Shown in pieces: positions 32,830-40,310 of a stretch of DNA of 41,653 nt. This stretch comes from Chitinophagaceae bacterium. Its GTDB lineage: Bacteria > Bacteroidota > Bacteroidia > Chitinophagales > Chitinophagaceae. The translations under genes were made by a program, and so were the position numbers. The notes under the pieces are model-generated. The model had not been told where the DNA came from. It did not search any database and saw only the letters and a list, made by a program, of their open reading frames with translations. Position 1 is the first letter of the stretch, and the number at the start of each line of letters is the position of its first letter. The stretch spans positions 1 through 41,653 of the forward strand of contig CANGMZ010000014.1 of assembly GCA_947454715.1 (NCBI GenBank), read 5' to 3'.

Positions 32830-33227
32830 GTTGTGTAACAAAAAAGGGATTAGTTTGGCGATATTTACTGAAGACATGTATTAACGATAACCGTTAAGTT
32901 AATTTCCAACATCAATCGCAATCTCACACTTTCATATTCTTCGTTTGCTTGTTGATATTTCCGATTTGACTTGTTTTTCAACACTAACCTCTTTTTATCA
33001 AATATTCAAATTTTTGCGGCAGGAGTATTGCAACTATTCAATTTTGGTCATCTGTAATTTATGAAAGGCATTTTGCGTACCGGAGAGTTGTCAAATATTG
33101 ACCAATTTTCTTTACCTGTTGTATGGCTAACTCCTTATAACATTAGTAATCTCGTTTTTACTAACAAGACCATATTAAATTACTTTCCGAATCTGAACGA
33201 TTAAAAGACTCAGCGCTCAAAACAAAA
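32830..33227. other. Intergenic region between convergent receptor and rng genes
   Basis: This 400-base AT-rich gap lies between two terminators, so neither neighbour needs it. It contains a dyad TTAACG-N5-CGTTAA (32881-32897), a weak promoter-like pair (TTTG 33013-33016; CAATTTTG 33039-33046, 22 bases apart) and a 47-codon open frame starting at 33061. Nothing else is recognised. Confidence 0.45.
33061..33204 (+). CDS. Possible 47-residue orphan peptide
   Basis: An ATG at 33061 opens a 47-codon frame (starting MKGILRTGELSNIDQF, ending ILNYFPNLND). It lies between two convergent terminators, with a weak promoter-like pair upstream (TTTG and CAATTTTG) and the rng terminator just past its stop. 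It resembles nothing I recognise and has no signal peptide or clear membrane segment. It could be chance. Confidence 0.2.
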   Translation: MKGILRTGELSNIDQFSLPVVWLTPYNISNLVFTNKTILNYFPNLND

Positions 33228-33254
33228 TAGGCCCGGAGCAGTGCTTCGGGCCTA
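33228..33254 (-). terminator. Terminator of rng
   Basis: Arms 33228-33239 and 33243-33254 pair over 12 positions (one G-T wobble) with a three-base loop, followed on the minus strand by TATTTTG. It lies 28 bases past the rng stop codon. Confidence 0.9.
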
Positions 33255-33281
33255 ATAAATTTCTTTTCAGAGATACATCAT

Positions 33282-34841
33282 TTAGAGCTTGATCATATCG
33301 TCTGTTTGGGCGTCATAAAAGTGATATTCGGTAAGAGGAGCATTGTTGTCTGCTACTACCTTCATTTTCACCTTACTACCTTTAGCCCATTTCTTTACTA
33401 TAGATGGTTTCAATAGAGTCCCTTTGGTAAGGTAGGCTTCTACAATAGGGTGCACATGCAGTGCCAGGTGTTTATGTCCCTGATTTACCAAATATTTGAA
33501 GTCCTTCTCTATATCATCAGCCAGCAATATGGATGGTCCTATTTTTCCGGTGCCTTTACATGTAGGGCAAATTTCTGCCGTAGATATATTCAGCTCAGGG
33601 CGCAGGCGCTGACGCGTTATCTGCATTAACCCGAATTTGGAAATAGGTAATACCGTATGCTTTGCTCTGTCGGTCGTCATCAGTTCCTCCATTGCATCAA
33701 ACACCTGTTTTTTATGTTCAGGTAATTTCATGTCAATAAAGTCAATGATAATAATACCACCCAGATCTCTGAGCCTCATCTGCCGTGCTATTTCAGCCAC
33801 CGCTTCGAGGTTGGTCATAACCGCGTTCTGCTCCTGCCCTGCTTCTGCATGGCGGGTACCACTGTTCACATCTATAACGTGTAGCGCTTCAGTATGCTCT
33901 ATGATCAGATAAGCACCGCTGCTCAGGTTCACCGTTTTCCCAAATGCCGCCTTTACCTGCTTGGTGATACCGTAAGTATCAAAAATAGGTTGCGTAGCAG
34001 TGTGGAGGGTCACGATCTCTGCCTGTTCAGGCGATATGCGTGCTATATAGTCTTTCGTCTCGGTCATGATCTTCTTATCGTTGATCACAACTTTCTGAAA
34101 GCTTACGCTCAGCAAGTCTCTTAATATAGAAGTAGTTTTGTCTTGCTCACTCAATATCATCTGCGGTGCTTTCGCGCCTTTCAGATTCCGCTGAATGGTC
34201 TTCCACATTTTCTCCAGTTCCAGAATATCAGCATGAAGCTCTGCGGTGTTCTTACCTTCCGCAGCCGTGCGCACAATAACACCAAAGTTTTTAGGCTTTA
34301 TGCTTTCTACAATACGCTGCAGACGTTTGCGTTCATCGGCAGAATGTATCTTGCGCGATATAGCTACTACGTCGTTAAAAGGAGTGACCACAACAAATCT
34401 TCCGGGTAATGATATCTCGCAACTCAAGCGCGGGCCCTTAGAAGAGATGGGTTCTTTGAACACCTGAACAAGTATTTCCGGCTTACCGGTAAACACTTCG
34501 GTGATCTTTCCATTCTTCAATATTTCGGCCTCATTCTTAAAGCTACCAAAATTTTCACCCCAGCTGGTATTGCCGTCAACCGACTGCTTGCTGAATTTGA
34601 TCAGCGAGCGCAGGTATGGGCTGAGATCTGTATAAGAGAGAAATGCGTCTTTTTCATAACCAACATCCACAAAAACCGCATTGAGCTGTGGCATCAGTTT
34701 TTTAATTCTGCCGAGGTATAGATCACCTACGGCAAACTGATTTTGCCCACGCTCATAATGAAGTTCGACCAGCTTCTTATCTTCTAATAAAGCTATCTCA
34801 ACACCTTCACCAGATGCATTAATAATTAGTTCTTTGTTCAT
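33282..34841 (-). CDS. rng: Ribonuclease G / E family endoribonuclease
   Basis: RNase E/G enzymes cut single-stranded RNA in mRNA decay and rRNA maturation. The 519-residue protein is RNase-G-sized, with no long C-terminal degradosome scaffold. It starts MNKELIINASGEGVEIALLE. An S1-like domain follows (FAVGDLYLGRIKKLMPQLNA, AFVDVGYEKDAFL). The 5' sensor/RNase H region includes GVIVRTAAEGK. The catalytic DNase-I-like domain has metal-binding aspartates in HVIDVNSG (near 324) and IIIDFIDM (near 367). The zinc-link is CPTCKGTG (near 425), and a small C-terminal domain completes it. It is the last gene of the HU-TPR-AURKAIP1 cluster, a neighbourhood I recognise from Bacteroidota. It is separated from the previous gene by 204 bases containing a long hairpin. 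Confidence 0.95.
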   Translation of the reverse strand: MNKELIINASGEGVEIALLEDKKLVELHYERGQNQFAVGDLYLGRIKKLMPQLNAVFVDVGYEKDAFLSYTDLSPYLRSLIKFSKQSVDGNTSWGENFGSFKNEAEILKNGKITEVFTGKPEILVQVFKEPISSKGPRLSCEISLPGRFVVVTPFNDVVAISRKIHSADERKRLQRIVESIKPKNFGVIVRTAAEGKNTAELHADILELEKMWKTIQRNLKGAKAPQMILSEQDKTTSILRDLLSVSFQKVVINDKKIMTETKDYIARISPEQAEIVTLHTATQPIFDTYGITKQVKAAFGKTVNLSSGAYLIIEHTEALHVIDVNSGTRHAEAGQEQNAVMTNLEAVAEIARQMRLRDLGGIIIIDFIDMKLPEHKKQVFDAMEELMTTDRAKHTVLPISKFGLMQITRQRLRPELNISTAEICPTCKGTGKIGPSILLADDIEKDFKYLVNQGHKHLALHVHPIVEAYLTKGTLLKPSIVKKWAKGSKVKMKVVADNNAPLTEYHFYDAQTDDMIKL

Positions 34842-34959
34842 TCTGCCGTCTTTAAACCAATATCATCCCCTGTAGCGTCCTGCACAAGGCGGGAAGGGAT
34901 GGGACAGCCGCAATAATGATAATGTGGATACCTCTTTTAGAATTCCTGCAATAATACAC

Positions 34960-35004
34960 TCACACACCTTGCACAATGCTATTAGGCAGCATGCAGGTGT
35001 GTGA
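34960..35004 (-). other. Long hairpin between the AURKAIP1/COX24 gene and rng
   Basis: CACACACC (34961-34968) pairs with GGTGTGTG (34996-35003). Inside it either TGCA/TGCA or ATGCT/AGCAT can extend the stem. There is no T-run on the minus strand, so it does not look like a classical terminator. It may be an attenuator, an RNA-processing site, or an element of the rng leader. Confidence 0.5.
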
Positions 35005-35045
35005 ATGAAATTAAAGGCTTTGGGAAGATGATTTGGTAGTGAGTA

Positions 35046-35138
35046 CTACTTATTCTTCTTATGACGGTTTTTTCTCAGGCGTTTCTTACGTTTGTGAGTG
35101 GCAATTTTATGTCTTTTTCTTTTTTTACCGCAAGGCAT
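35046..35138 (-). CDS. 30-residue AURKAIP1/COX24-domain (mS38-like) basic protein
   Basis: A 30-codon gene encodes MPCGKKRKRHKIATHKRKKR followed by LRKNRHKKNK. It is almost purely Lys/Arg/His and matches the short Bacteroidota proteins annotated with the AURKAIP1/COX24 domain. That domain is shared with the mitochondrial small-subunit protein mS38, so a ribosomal or RNA-binding role is likely by homology. It begins 18 bases after the stop of the TPR gene on the same strand and so is probably co-transcribed. It is easily missed because of its length, but its composition and conserved position (between the TPR gene and rng) make it convincing. Confidence 0.85.
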   Translation of the reverse strand: MPCGKKRKRHKIATHKRKKRLRKNRHKKNK

Positions 35139-35156
35139 AATTTTATAATTTTAAGT

Positions 35157-36014
35157 TTACTTCAATGAATTTATCTTTCTGTCAATTTCCTTACTGAATT
35201 CCGGTTTGTTAACCAGCAGTTTGCACCTTTCCAGCAGCTCTATTGTTTTACTCTTGTTTCCTAAACCTTCATAAGCCTGTGCCAGAAAATAGGTGGCTTC
35301 AGAATTATCGGCTTGTTGCTTCAGTACTGTTTCAAATCTTTTTACAGCTTTATCAAATTGTCCCGACTGTATAGACATTCTTCCCAGTAACATATTGGCC
35401 GGAATATCGTCGGGCTTTGCAGCTGTAATTTCTCTTAAAATAGCTACTCCGCGCATTGGCTCTCCCGAACCCTCAATGTAAGCTGTAGCCAGTGCTAACT
35501 TAGTATCTTCATCAGATGGATCTATCTTCAGCGACTGTTCCAGACAACTTACTGCCTCCCCCGCTTCCCACAACTGCACAGACGGTGAATGTTCGTCTTG
35601 CATTAGCTGCAAAAATATTTGGCCTGCAAAGGTAAGCTTCTTTCCTGACTTCTCCAACTTTCCTGCTTTTGCAGAATAATAAGCAGCTACAGGTAATTTA
35701 TTATTGCGTTCATATATCTCTGAGAGACGTACAAAAACAGAAGCCATGCGTGAAGAGTCACGTATGGCTGCAAGTTCATTTTCAATGGTTTTTACCGTAT
35801 CAGCTGCTGTTTTCGGGAGCAACTTATTTGATGCCGATAATAAAGAGTCGAAAGAGGCGGGCTTCATGGTGTTAGGACCCTGGGCCATGCCACCTGCAGA
35901 AGGTTGATGATCGTGATCATGTTTCTTCAACGGCGGAATGGTATTACCTCCCCAGTATAAAAGAGCTATTAGTGTTACTGCTGATGCTATTGTAATATAA
36001 TGTGCTGCCTTCAA
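35157..36014 (-). CDS. Membrane-anchored TPR-repeat protein
   Basis: The 285-residue protein has one N-terminal transmembrane segment (about residues 5-22, ITIASAVTLIALLYW) and no signal-peptidase site, so it is probably anchored in the inner membrane with the rest outside the cytoplasm. A short His/Asp stretch (KKHDHDHQ, about 30-37) follows; it might bind metal or simply be a linker. From about 100 onward it consists of helical TPR units: VRLSEIYERNNKLPVAAYYS, AVSCLEQSLKIDPSDEDTKL, PANMLLGRMSIQSGQFDKAV and SEATYFLAQAYEGLGNKSKT. TPRs mediate protein contacts; partners are unknown. It lies 60 bases downstream of the HU gene. Confidence 0.85.
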   Translation of the reverse strand: MKAAHYITIASAVTLIALLYWGGNTIPPLKKHDHDHQPSAGGMAQGPNTMKPASFDSLLSASNKLLPKTAADTVKTIENELAAIRDSSRMASVFVRLSEIYERNNKLPVAAYYSAKAGKLEKSGKKLTFAGQIFLQLMQDEHSPSVQLWEAGEAVSCLEQSLKIDPSDEDTKLALATAYIEGSGEPMRGVAILREITAAKPDDIPANMLLGRMSIQSGQFDKAVKRFETVLKQQADNSEATYFLAQAYEGLGNKSKTIELLERCKLLVNKPEFSKEIDRKINSLK

Positions 36015-36074
36015 AGGAATTAATTATTTTTCCGCAAAGGTAGCGAAATCATCCTGATGGTTTCAGGAGTGTTA

Positions 36075-36401
36075 TTACCCTAGTTCAATAATGTTTTTTT
36101 CGTCATGCTCAACAAGCTCATGCTTTGAGTCTTTTACAGCTATTGAAAATTCTTTAGCTGGTTTAAAAGCCGGGATAAAGTGCTCCGGTATTTCTACCGC
36201 TACATTTTTCTTTATGTTACGACCAATCTTTGCAGCGCGCTTTTTCAATATGAAACTACCAAATCCGCGTACATACACTGGCTCACCTTCTATCAAGGAA
36301 GTTTTCACTTCTTTAAAAAAAGTCTCCAATGCCACGAGAATATCTACTTTTGGTATCCCTGTCTTCTCCGCAATGCTGCCTACGATATCTGCCTTTCTCA
36401 T
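36075..36401 (-). CDS. HU/IHF-family DNA-binding protein
   Basis: HU-type proteins bend and compact DNA as dimers. The 108-residue protein shows the family order: helices with MRKADIVGSIAEKTGIPKVD and VALETFFKEVKTSLIEGEPV, the VRGFGSFILKKRAAKIGRN beta region, and the DNA-binding arm leading to FIPAFKPAKEFS. It is about 18 residues longer than E. coli HU, with an acidic C-terminal tail (KHELVEHDEKNIIELG). The arm reads RNIKKNVAVEIPEH where many HU proteins have RNPxT, a common Bacteroidota variant as far as I know. It is the first gene of the HU-TPR-AURKAIP1-rng cluster, with a promoter candidate about 100 bases upstream. Confidence 0.95.
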   Translation of the reverse strand: MRKADIVGSIAEKTGIPKVDILVALETFFKEVKTSLIEGEPVYVRGFGSFILKKRAAKIGRNIKKNVAVEIPEHFIPAFKPAKEFSIAVKDSKHELVEHDEKNIIELG

Positions 36402-36503
36402 GCTGTGTAAATTATTATTGATGCTGAAATTAAATTAACCTGGCGGGTCGACTACTTTTCACAACCTCTATATTCAATTATCGGTCCAGTTTTGAACTTT
36501 TTA

Positions 36504-36535
36504 CAAAAATACTTTTTCATCACCTACCAATCCAA
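36504..36535 (-). promoter_or_regulatory. Candidate promoter of the HU-TPR-AURKAIP1 unit
   Basis: On the minus strand TATTTTTG (36504-36511, perfect TAnnTTTG) is preceded by TTG (36533-36535) at 21 bases. The predicted start near 36500 gives a leader of about 100 bases before the HU ATG. Confidence 0.5.
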
Positions 36536-36671
36536 GGAATGGAATTATTTTATGCTTTAATTCACATATCTACAACACAATATACATAATTAATAACTAA
36601 ATTTATTTTTATTCATCTACATTTTAATTTATATCCCGTTACAAATGAAAATGATATTATACAAAGTGGGG

Positions 36672-36703
36672 AAAATATTGGGGAAATATTTCCCCAATAT
36701 TTT
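36672..36703. repeat. 32-bp perfect palindrome
   Basis: The sequence reads identically on both strands over 32 bases, each half being AAAATATTGGGGAAAT. A further GGGGAAAATATT copy abuts it on the left (36668-36679), so the GGGGAAA-TATT unit occurs twice in direct and once in inverted orientation. It lies 270 bases from the HU start and 185 from the heme A synthase start, and has no T-run typical of a terminator. Confidence 0.9.
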
Positions 36704-36859
36704 ATAATGTACATACATTGATCGTTGATTTTTAACCACTAATCTATATACAAATAAACATTATATATACAATTGATACACTGATAACTCCATTGAGCAT
36801 CTCCCCCCGCTAATAGATTTTATTAATAAACTTGGGCTAACTATCTCTGCTTACTGTGC

Positions 36860-36867
36860 TAACTTTG
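36860..36867 (+). promoter_or_regulatory. Promoter -7 element that fixes the heme A synthase start
   Basis: TAACTTTG is a perfect TAnnTTTG match, predicting a start near 36871. The upstream in-frame ATG at 36856 would then be untranscribed, leaving the ATG at 36889 as the start. TTG at 36832-36834 is 25 bases upstream, longer than usual. Confidence 0.5.
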
Positions 36868-36888
36868 TCTCGTTTCAACATCATTCTT

Positions 36889-37959
36889 ATGCCCCATTTA
36901 GATATAGATTCACAAGCAGTCATTGAGCAGAAAAAAAAGAATGCAGTTGCCTGGTGGCTGGTAGCCGGTGTTATCATGATCATTATTCAAACTTTGTTAG
37001 GTGGCGTTACACGCCTTACAGGGTCGGGCTTGTCTATAACGGAATGGAAACCGATAATGGGGGCACTCCCCCCGCTCAATGAGGCTGAATGGAATAAGGC
37101 CTTTGACGGATATAAACAAATAGGACAATACAAATTTCTCAATAGCGACTTTACCCTTCACGATTTTAAACTTATTTTTTTCTGGGAATGGTTTCACCGC
37201 CTATGGGCAAGATTACTAGGAGTCGTATTCCTTATTGGGTTTGTCTACTTTTTTATCAGACAATATTTTAATAAAGAAATGATTAAACCATTCGTTATTC
37301 TTTTCTTATTAGGTGCAATGCAGGGATTAATAGGCTGGATAATGGTAGCCAGTGGTCTGAACGATGAAAATCTCTATGTCAACCATATAAAACTGTCCAT
37401 GCATTTCGTATCTGCTATGATATTGGCTTGCTATACACTTTGGTTTGCATTACAGTTACTTATACCATCTGAAAAGCGAATTAACAATAAAAGCTTAAAC
37501 AACTTTACAGTAGTTATAATTGTAGTATTATTTGTGCAACTCACTTATGGTGCATTCATGGCCGGCTTGAAGGCAGCTATGGCTGCGCCAACATGGCCAT
37601 CTATCAATGGTATGTGGCTGCCGGAATCTCTGACACACAACAGCCTTGTTAACGACAAAATCAATGTACACTTCATTCACCGCACACTGGCCTATTTATT
37701 ACTTATATTGCTGATTATCTGGTTCATAAAAGCCGGCAAAGCAATAGGCAATAGCAACTTATTCCGCAACACCCGCTTATGGCCTATGGTATTGGTAAGC
37801 ATTCAGGTATTACTGGGCATTGTCACTGTGGTAAGTGCACCTCATATTGTTTTGGGTAAATTCGGTATATTCGAGAGCCTTGCAGAGTTACACCAACTTG
37901 TGGCTATGTTCCTGCTCATGGCATTGGTGGTGAACTTGTATGTTGTTAAAAGAAGCTAA
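36889..37959 (+). CDS. ctaA: Heme A synthase (COX15/CtaA family)
   Basis: Heme A synthase oxidises the C8 methyl of heme O to make heme A for aa3-type cytochrome oxidases. The 356-residue membrane protein has about eight transmembrane helices in two four-helix halves. It carries the family hallmarks GGVTRLTGSGLSITEWKPIM, FKLIFFWEWFHRLWAR (heme-ligand region His), LGAMQGLIGWIMVASGL, VNHIKLSMHF, LTYGAFMAGLKAA, VHFIHRTLAYLL and LAELHQLVAM. The four expected heme-binding histidines are thus present. The start follows the promoter argument above and gives MPHLDIDSQ. It is not next to other cytochrome oxidase genes here. The first lipoprotein gene follows after 84 bases without a terminator, so co-transcription is possible. 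Confidence 0.95.
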   Translation: MPHLDIDSQAVIEQKKKNAVAWWLVAGVIMIIIQTLLGGVTRLTGSGLSITEWKPIMGALPPLNEAEWNKAFDGYKQIGQYKFLNSDFTLHDFKLIFFWEWFHRLWARLLGVVFLIGFVYFFIRQYFNKEMIKPFVILFLLGAMQGLIGWIMVASGLNDENLYVNHIKLSMHFVSAMILACYTLWFALQLLIPSEKRINNKSLNNFTVVIIVVLFVQLTYGAFMAGLKAAMAAPTWPSINGMWLPESLTHNSLVNDKINVHFIHRTLAYLLLILLIIWFIKAGKAIGNSNLFRNTRLWPMVLVSIQVLLGIVTVVSAPHIVLGKFGIFESLAELHQLVAMFLLMALVVNLYVVKRS

Positions 37960-38043
37960 GCACCTCACTACATTATCTATTTTTATATTACCTGATAATA
38001 TTTACCTATTTTTATTGTCAGCAACAATAACGGGTTCCTACTA

Positions 38044-38649
38044 ATGAATAAACCACACTATCAACTTATACTTTTTGTATTATTGTCATTAACAGGTGCA
38101 GCTTGCTTAAAACACAAGTATCACCTACTGGAAGTTGATGCAGGTTTATTAGATCGATATTATTATCAGCCGGGTACCTATTGGATCATGAAAGACTCTG
38201 CTACCGGCAGAATAGATAGTTTCTTCATTACTACTACCTCAAAAGTGAATCAAAGTGTGCGCAGCGGCCTAGATGTGCAAAATGCAATAAGCCAGATGGC
38301 GCAAATAAGCGCAGACAATACAGATACGTTTTTCTGGGAATGGAGATATGTGCAGAGCACACTAACACTGAAAGTACAATCAAAATTGCCCCCGGGTAGT
38401 TCTTACTATTGCGGTGCTGCTGCTTATCCGCTTGTAGTAACGTATAAATTATTTCCCCTCAACAGTCGCTATTATGCCAACGTCAATGAAAGCAACATGC
38501 ATGGCGACTCAACCGCAGCAGCGGGCGCATACAATAACTGGCTGTATCTCAATGAAACTGATGGCATGGTCAAACTACGCATCAGCCAACCTTCAGACCC
38601 CGAAAAATCATTTGTTTGGGAATTGGTAAGGCGACAGATTGTATTGTAA
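38044..38649 (+). CDS. Predicted lipoprotein, unknown function (201 aa)
   Basis: The N-terminus MNKPHYQLILFVLLSLTGAA ends in a lipobox (LTGAAC), with Cys21 as the lipidation site, so the mature protein should be anchored in the inner or outer membrane. The rest is a beta-rich, Tyr/Trp-containing domain of about 180 residues (YYYQPGTYWIMKDSATGRID, FFWEWRYVQSTLTLKVQ, YYCGAAAYPLVVTYKL, SFVWELVRRQIVL). GTYWIMKDSATGRID resembles the opening of small beta-barrel lipoproteins, but I recognise no family. Neighbours give no clear functional hint. Confidence 0.75.
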   Translation: MNKPHYQLILFVLLSLTGAACLKHKYHLLEVDAGLLDRYYYQPGTYWIMKDSATGRIDSFFITTTSKVNQSVRSGLDVQNAISQMAQISADNTDTFFWEWRYVQSTLTLKVQSKLPPGSSYYCGAAAYPLVVTYKLFPLNSRYYANVNESNMHGDSTAAAGAYNNWLYLNETDGMVKLRISQPSDPEKSFVWELVRRQIVL

Positions 38650-38689
38650 CGCGATGAAATAATCCCTTATTACCCTTTGTAAATTATTC

Positions 38690-38718
38690 TTGCTGCAATC
38701 ATAAACTTTTTACATTTG
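38690..38718 (+). promoter_or_regulatory. Candidate promoter immediately upstream of the second lipoprotein gene
   Basis: TTG (38690-38692) and TACATTTG (38711-38718, perfect TAnnTTTG) are 18 bases apart. The element ends seven bases before the ATG at 38725, predicting a leaderless or two- to three-base leader message. A TTG start at 38716 would lie inside the element and is rejected. Confidence 0.45.
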
Positions 38719-38724
38719 CAGCCT

Positions 38725-39153
38725 ATGAAAAAGATTGCATTGCTTTATTCCTCAATGGCTGTTTTATTATTGTCTGCATGTGGCGTCAATGCTACAACTG
38801 ATAATTATAAATTCCCCACCCCCGGCACGGTGCTTGATAGTGTGGCTATGCCTATAGTTGGTGACACACTTAACAATATGGTATTTTCAGTGGCAGTAGT
38901 AGCGGATAGCAATATTGCCAAGGGTGTGTATGATGTAAACGTGATTTATGGCAAAAATGAAGCTAACGGCTTATTTACTATGCCTAAAGGAGCCGAAAAA
39001 TATAAGCCTGCAATTAGAAAAAGCACAGAACCTTATACCTATATTATTGGTTTTCACGTACCTAAAGACACTACTTTTTACGAATATTTTGAAGTGACGG
39101 CACAAAAGAAAACTATAGGCATGAAATACCTGAAAGCATATACTTTTGAGTAA
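38725..39153 (+). CDS. Predicted lipoprotein, unknown function (142 aa)
   Basis: MKKIALLYSSMAVLLLSACG gives a textbook lipoprotein signal with lipobox LLSAC and Cys19. The mature part (about 123 residues) is probably a single beta-sandwich: NMVFSVAVVADSNIAKGVYD, VNVIYGKNEANGLFTMPKGA, PYTYIIGFHVPKDTTFYEYF, KKTIGMKYLKAYTF. I do not recognise a family. It lies 75 bases downstream of the previous lipoprotein on the same strand but has its own promoter candidate. The two may be functionally linked, but they share no obvious similarity. Confidence 0.75.
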   Translation: MKKIALLYSSMAVLLLSACGVNATTDNYKFPTPGTVLDSVAMPIVGDTLNNMVFSVAVVADSNIAKGVYDVNVIYGKNEANGLFTMPKGAEKYKPAIRKSTEPYTYIIGFHVPKDTTFYEYFEVTAQKKTIGMKYLKAYTFE

Positions 39154-39183
39154 AATAAAATAGCATTGATTACGCTATTCATA

Positions 39184-39213
39184 TTGCATAAAAACCACTA
39201 ACTTGTATCTTTA
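39184..39213 (+). promoter_or_regulatory. Candidate promoter of the dioxygenase gene
   Basis: TTG (39184-39186) and TATCTTTA (39206-39213, one mismatch to TAnnTTTG) are 19 bases apart, with the ATG 14 bases downstream at 39228. Confidence 0.4.
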
Positions 39214-39227
39214 ATACCATTGATTAT

Positions 39228-40172
39228 ATGAACATTCCCGTAGTAGACCTCGCCAACTTTACAAGTGGCGACCCAGAATTGAAAAAACAATTTGTAGCAC
39301 AGTTGGGTAAGGCTTTTGAAGAAACCGGCTTTGTAGCTGTAAAAAACCATACAATTCCTGATGCGCTTATAGCCCACCTATATGAGCATGTACAGGAGTT
39401 CTTTAATCTTCCTGCTGATAAGAAAAACAATTACGAAATACCGGGGCTGGCTGGCCAGCGCGGTTTTACTTCTTTTGGTAAGGAGCATGCAAAAGGCTTT
39501 GACGCACCTGATCTGAAAGAGTTTTTCCAGTTTGGACAAGAAGTAACAGACAGCGACCCAATAAAGAGCGAATACCCTGAGAACATTACAGTTACAGAAG
39601 TACCGCAATTCACGCCAACCTTACTTTCTGCTTACCGTGCTTTTGAAGAGTCGGGTAACGCATTGCTTGAAGCAATAGCGCTATACCTTGGTCTTGACGA
39701 AAATTACTTCCATGAATATGTGCATAATGGCAACTCTATTTTAAGAGCTATCTATTATCCGCCTATCACCAGCGAGCCAAAATCTGCTATCAGAGCAGAA
39801 CAGCACGAAGATATCAACCTAATTACTTTACTGGTAGGTGCCTCGGCTGATGGTTTACAGATATTAACCAAACAAGACGAGTGGATACCTGTAACATCAT
39901 TACCGGAACAGATAGTAGTGAATGTAGGCGATATGCTACAGCGCCTCACTAACAACAAACTAAGATCTACTACGCACAGAGTAGTAAACCCTCCACGCGA
40001 AAAATGGGCAAGCCCTCGTTTCTCTATACCATTCTTCCTGCACCCTAAGGGTAGCATGAGCCTTGCGTGCCTGAATAGCTGCATTGATGCACAACATCCA
40101 AAATTATATGACGATTACAGCGCAGCTGAGTACCTTGATGAAAGACTGCGCGAAATAGGTCTGAAAAAATAA
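39228..40172 (+). CDS. Isopenicillin N synthase-like 2-oxoglutarate/Fe(II) dioxygenase
   Basis: The 314-residue protein is a complete member of the 2OG-Fe(II)/IPNS family. It has the N-terminal DIOX_N region (IPVVDLANFTSGDPELKKQF, GKAFEETGFVAVKNHTIP, VQEFFNLPADKKNNYE, QRGFTSFGKEHAKG) and the catalytic double-stranded beta-helix. The iron triad is visible: His193 and Asp195 (EQHEDINLITLL) with His250 (STTHRVVNP). The 2OG-binding Arg264 and Ser266 lie in SPRFSIPFF. No signal peptide, so cytoplasmic. Substrates in this family range from amino acids to hormones and antibiotics and cannot be read from sequence. There are no biosynthetic neighbours, which argues against a dedicated natural-product pathway here. 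It is bounded by its own promoter candidate and terminator. Confidence 0.92.
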   Translation: MNIPVVDLANFTSGDPELKKQFVAQLGKAFEETGFVAVKNHTIPDALIAHLYEHVQEFFNLPADKKNNYEIPGLAGQRGFTSFGKEHAKGFDAPDLKEFFQFGQEVTDSDPIKSEYPENITVTEVPQFTPTLLSAYRAFEESGNALLEAIALYLGLDENYFHEYVHNGNSILRAIYYPPITSEPKSAIRAEQHEDINLITLLVGASADGLQILTKQDEWIPVTSLPEQIVVNVGDMLQRLTNNKLRSTTHRVVNPPREKWASPRFSIPFFLHPKGSMSLACLNSCIDAQHPKLYDDYSAAEYLDERLREIGLKK

Positions 40173-40191
40173 TTAACTACTTATTACTAAC

Positions 40192-40230
40192 AAATACCCC
40201 CTGATATACGTCAATATCAGGGGGTATTTT
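40192..40230 (+). terminator. Terminator of the dioxygenase gene
   Basis: Perfect 16-base arms (40192-40207, 40214-40229) with a CCCCCTGA/TCAGGGGG core and six-base loop end in TTTT. Confidence 0.93.
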
Positions 40231-40263
40231 ATTATTAGTGGATGCCATTAATAAATATTACCA

Positions 40264-40271
40264 TAAATTTG
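40264..40271 (+). promoter_or_regulatory. Candidate -7 element of the last T9SS cargo gene
   Basis: TAAATTTG is a perfect TAnnTTTG match, about 40 bases before the ATG at 40311. No convincing -33 is seen. Confidence 0.45.
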
Positions 40272-40310
40272 TTTCATTGCTAATATTTTTTAAAAACCCT
40301 TTTCTTATTT

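Larger units (their letters stand above)
36402..36888. other. Intergenic region between divergent HU and heme A synthase genes
   Basis: This 487-base, very AT-rich gap contains the HU promoter candidate (36504-36535, minus), a 32-bp perfect palindrome (36672-36703) and the heme A synthase -7 element (36860-36867). I see no gene or known RNA. Confidence 0.55.

Noticed and set aside
36856-36888. Upstream ATG for heme A synthase
   Set aside because: It lies upstream of a perfect -7 element and adds residues not seen in the family.
39159-39179. Small inverted repeat AATAGC/GCTATT after the second lipoprotein gene, considered as a terminator
   Set aside because: Only six weak base pairs and no T-run; too weak compared with the other terminators in the window.
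39228-40172. Dioxygenase considered as part of a beta-lactam or other natural-product cluster
   Set aside because: There are no NRPS, transferase or resistance genes nearby; the gene stands alone with its own terminator.
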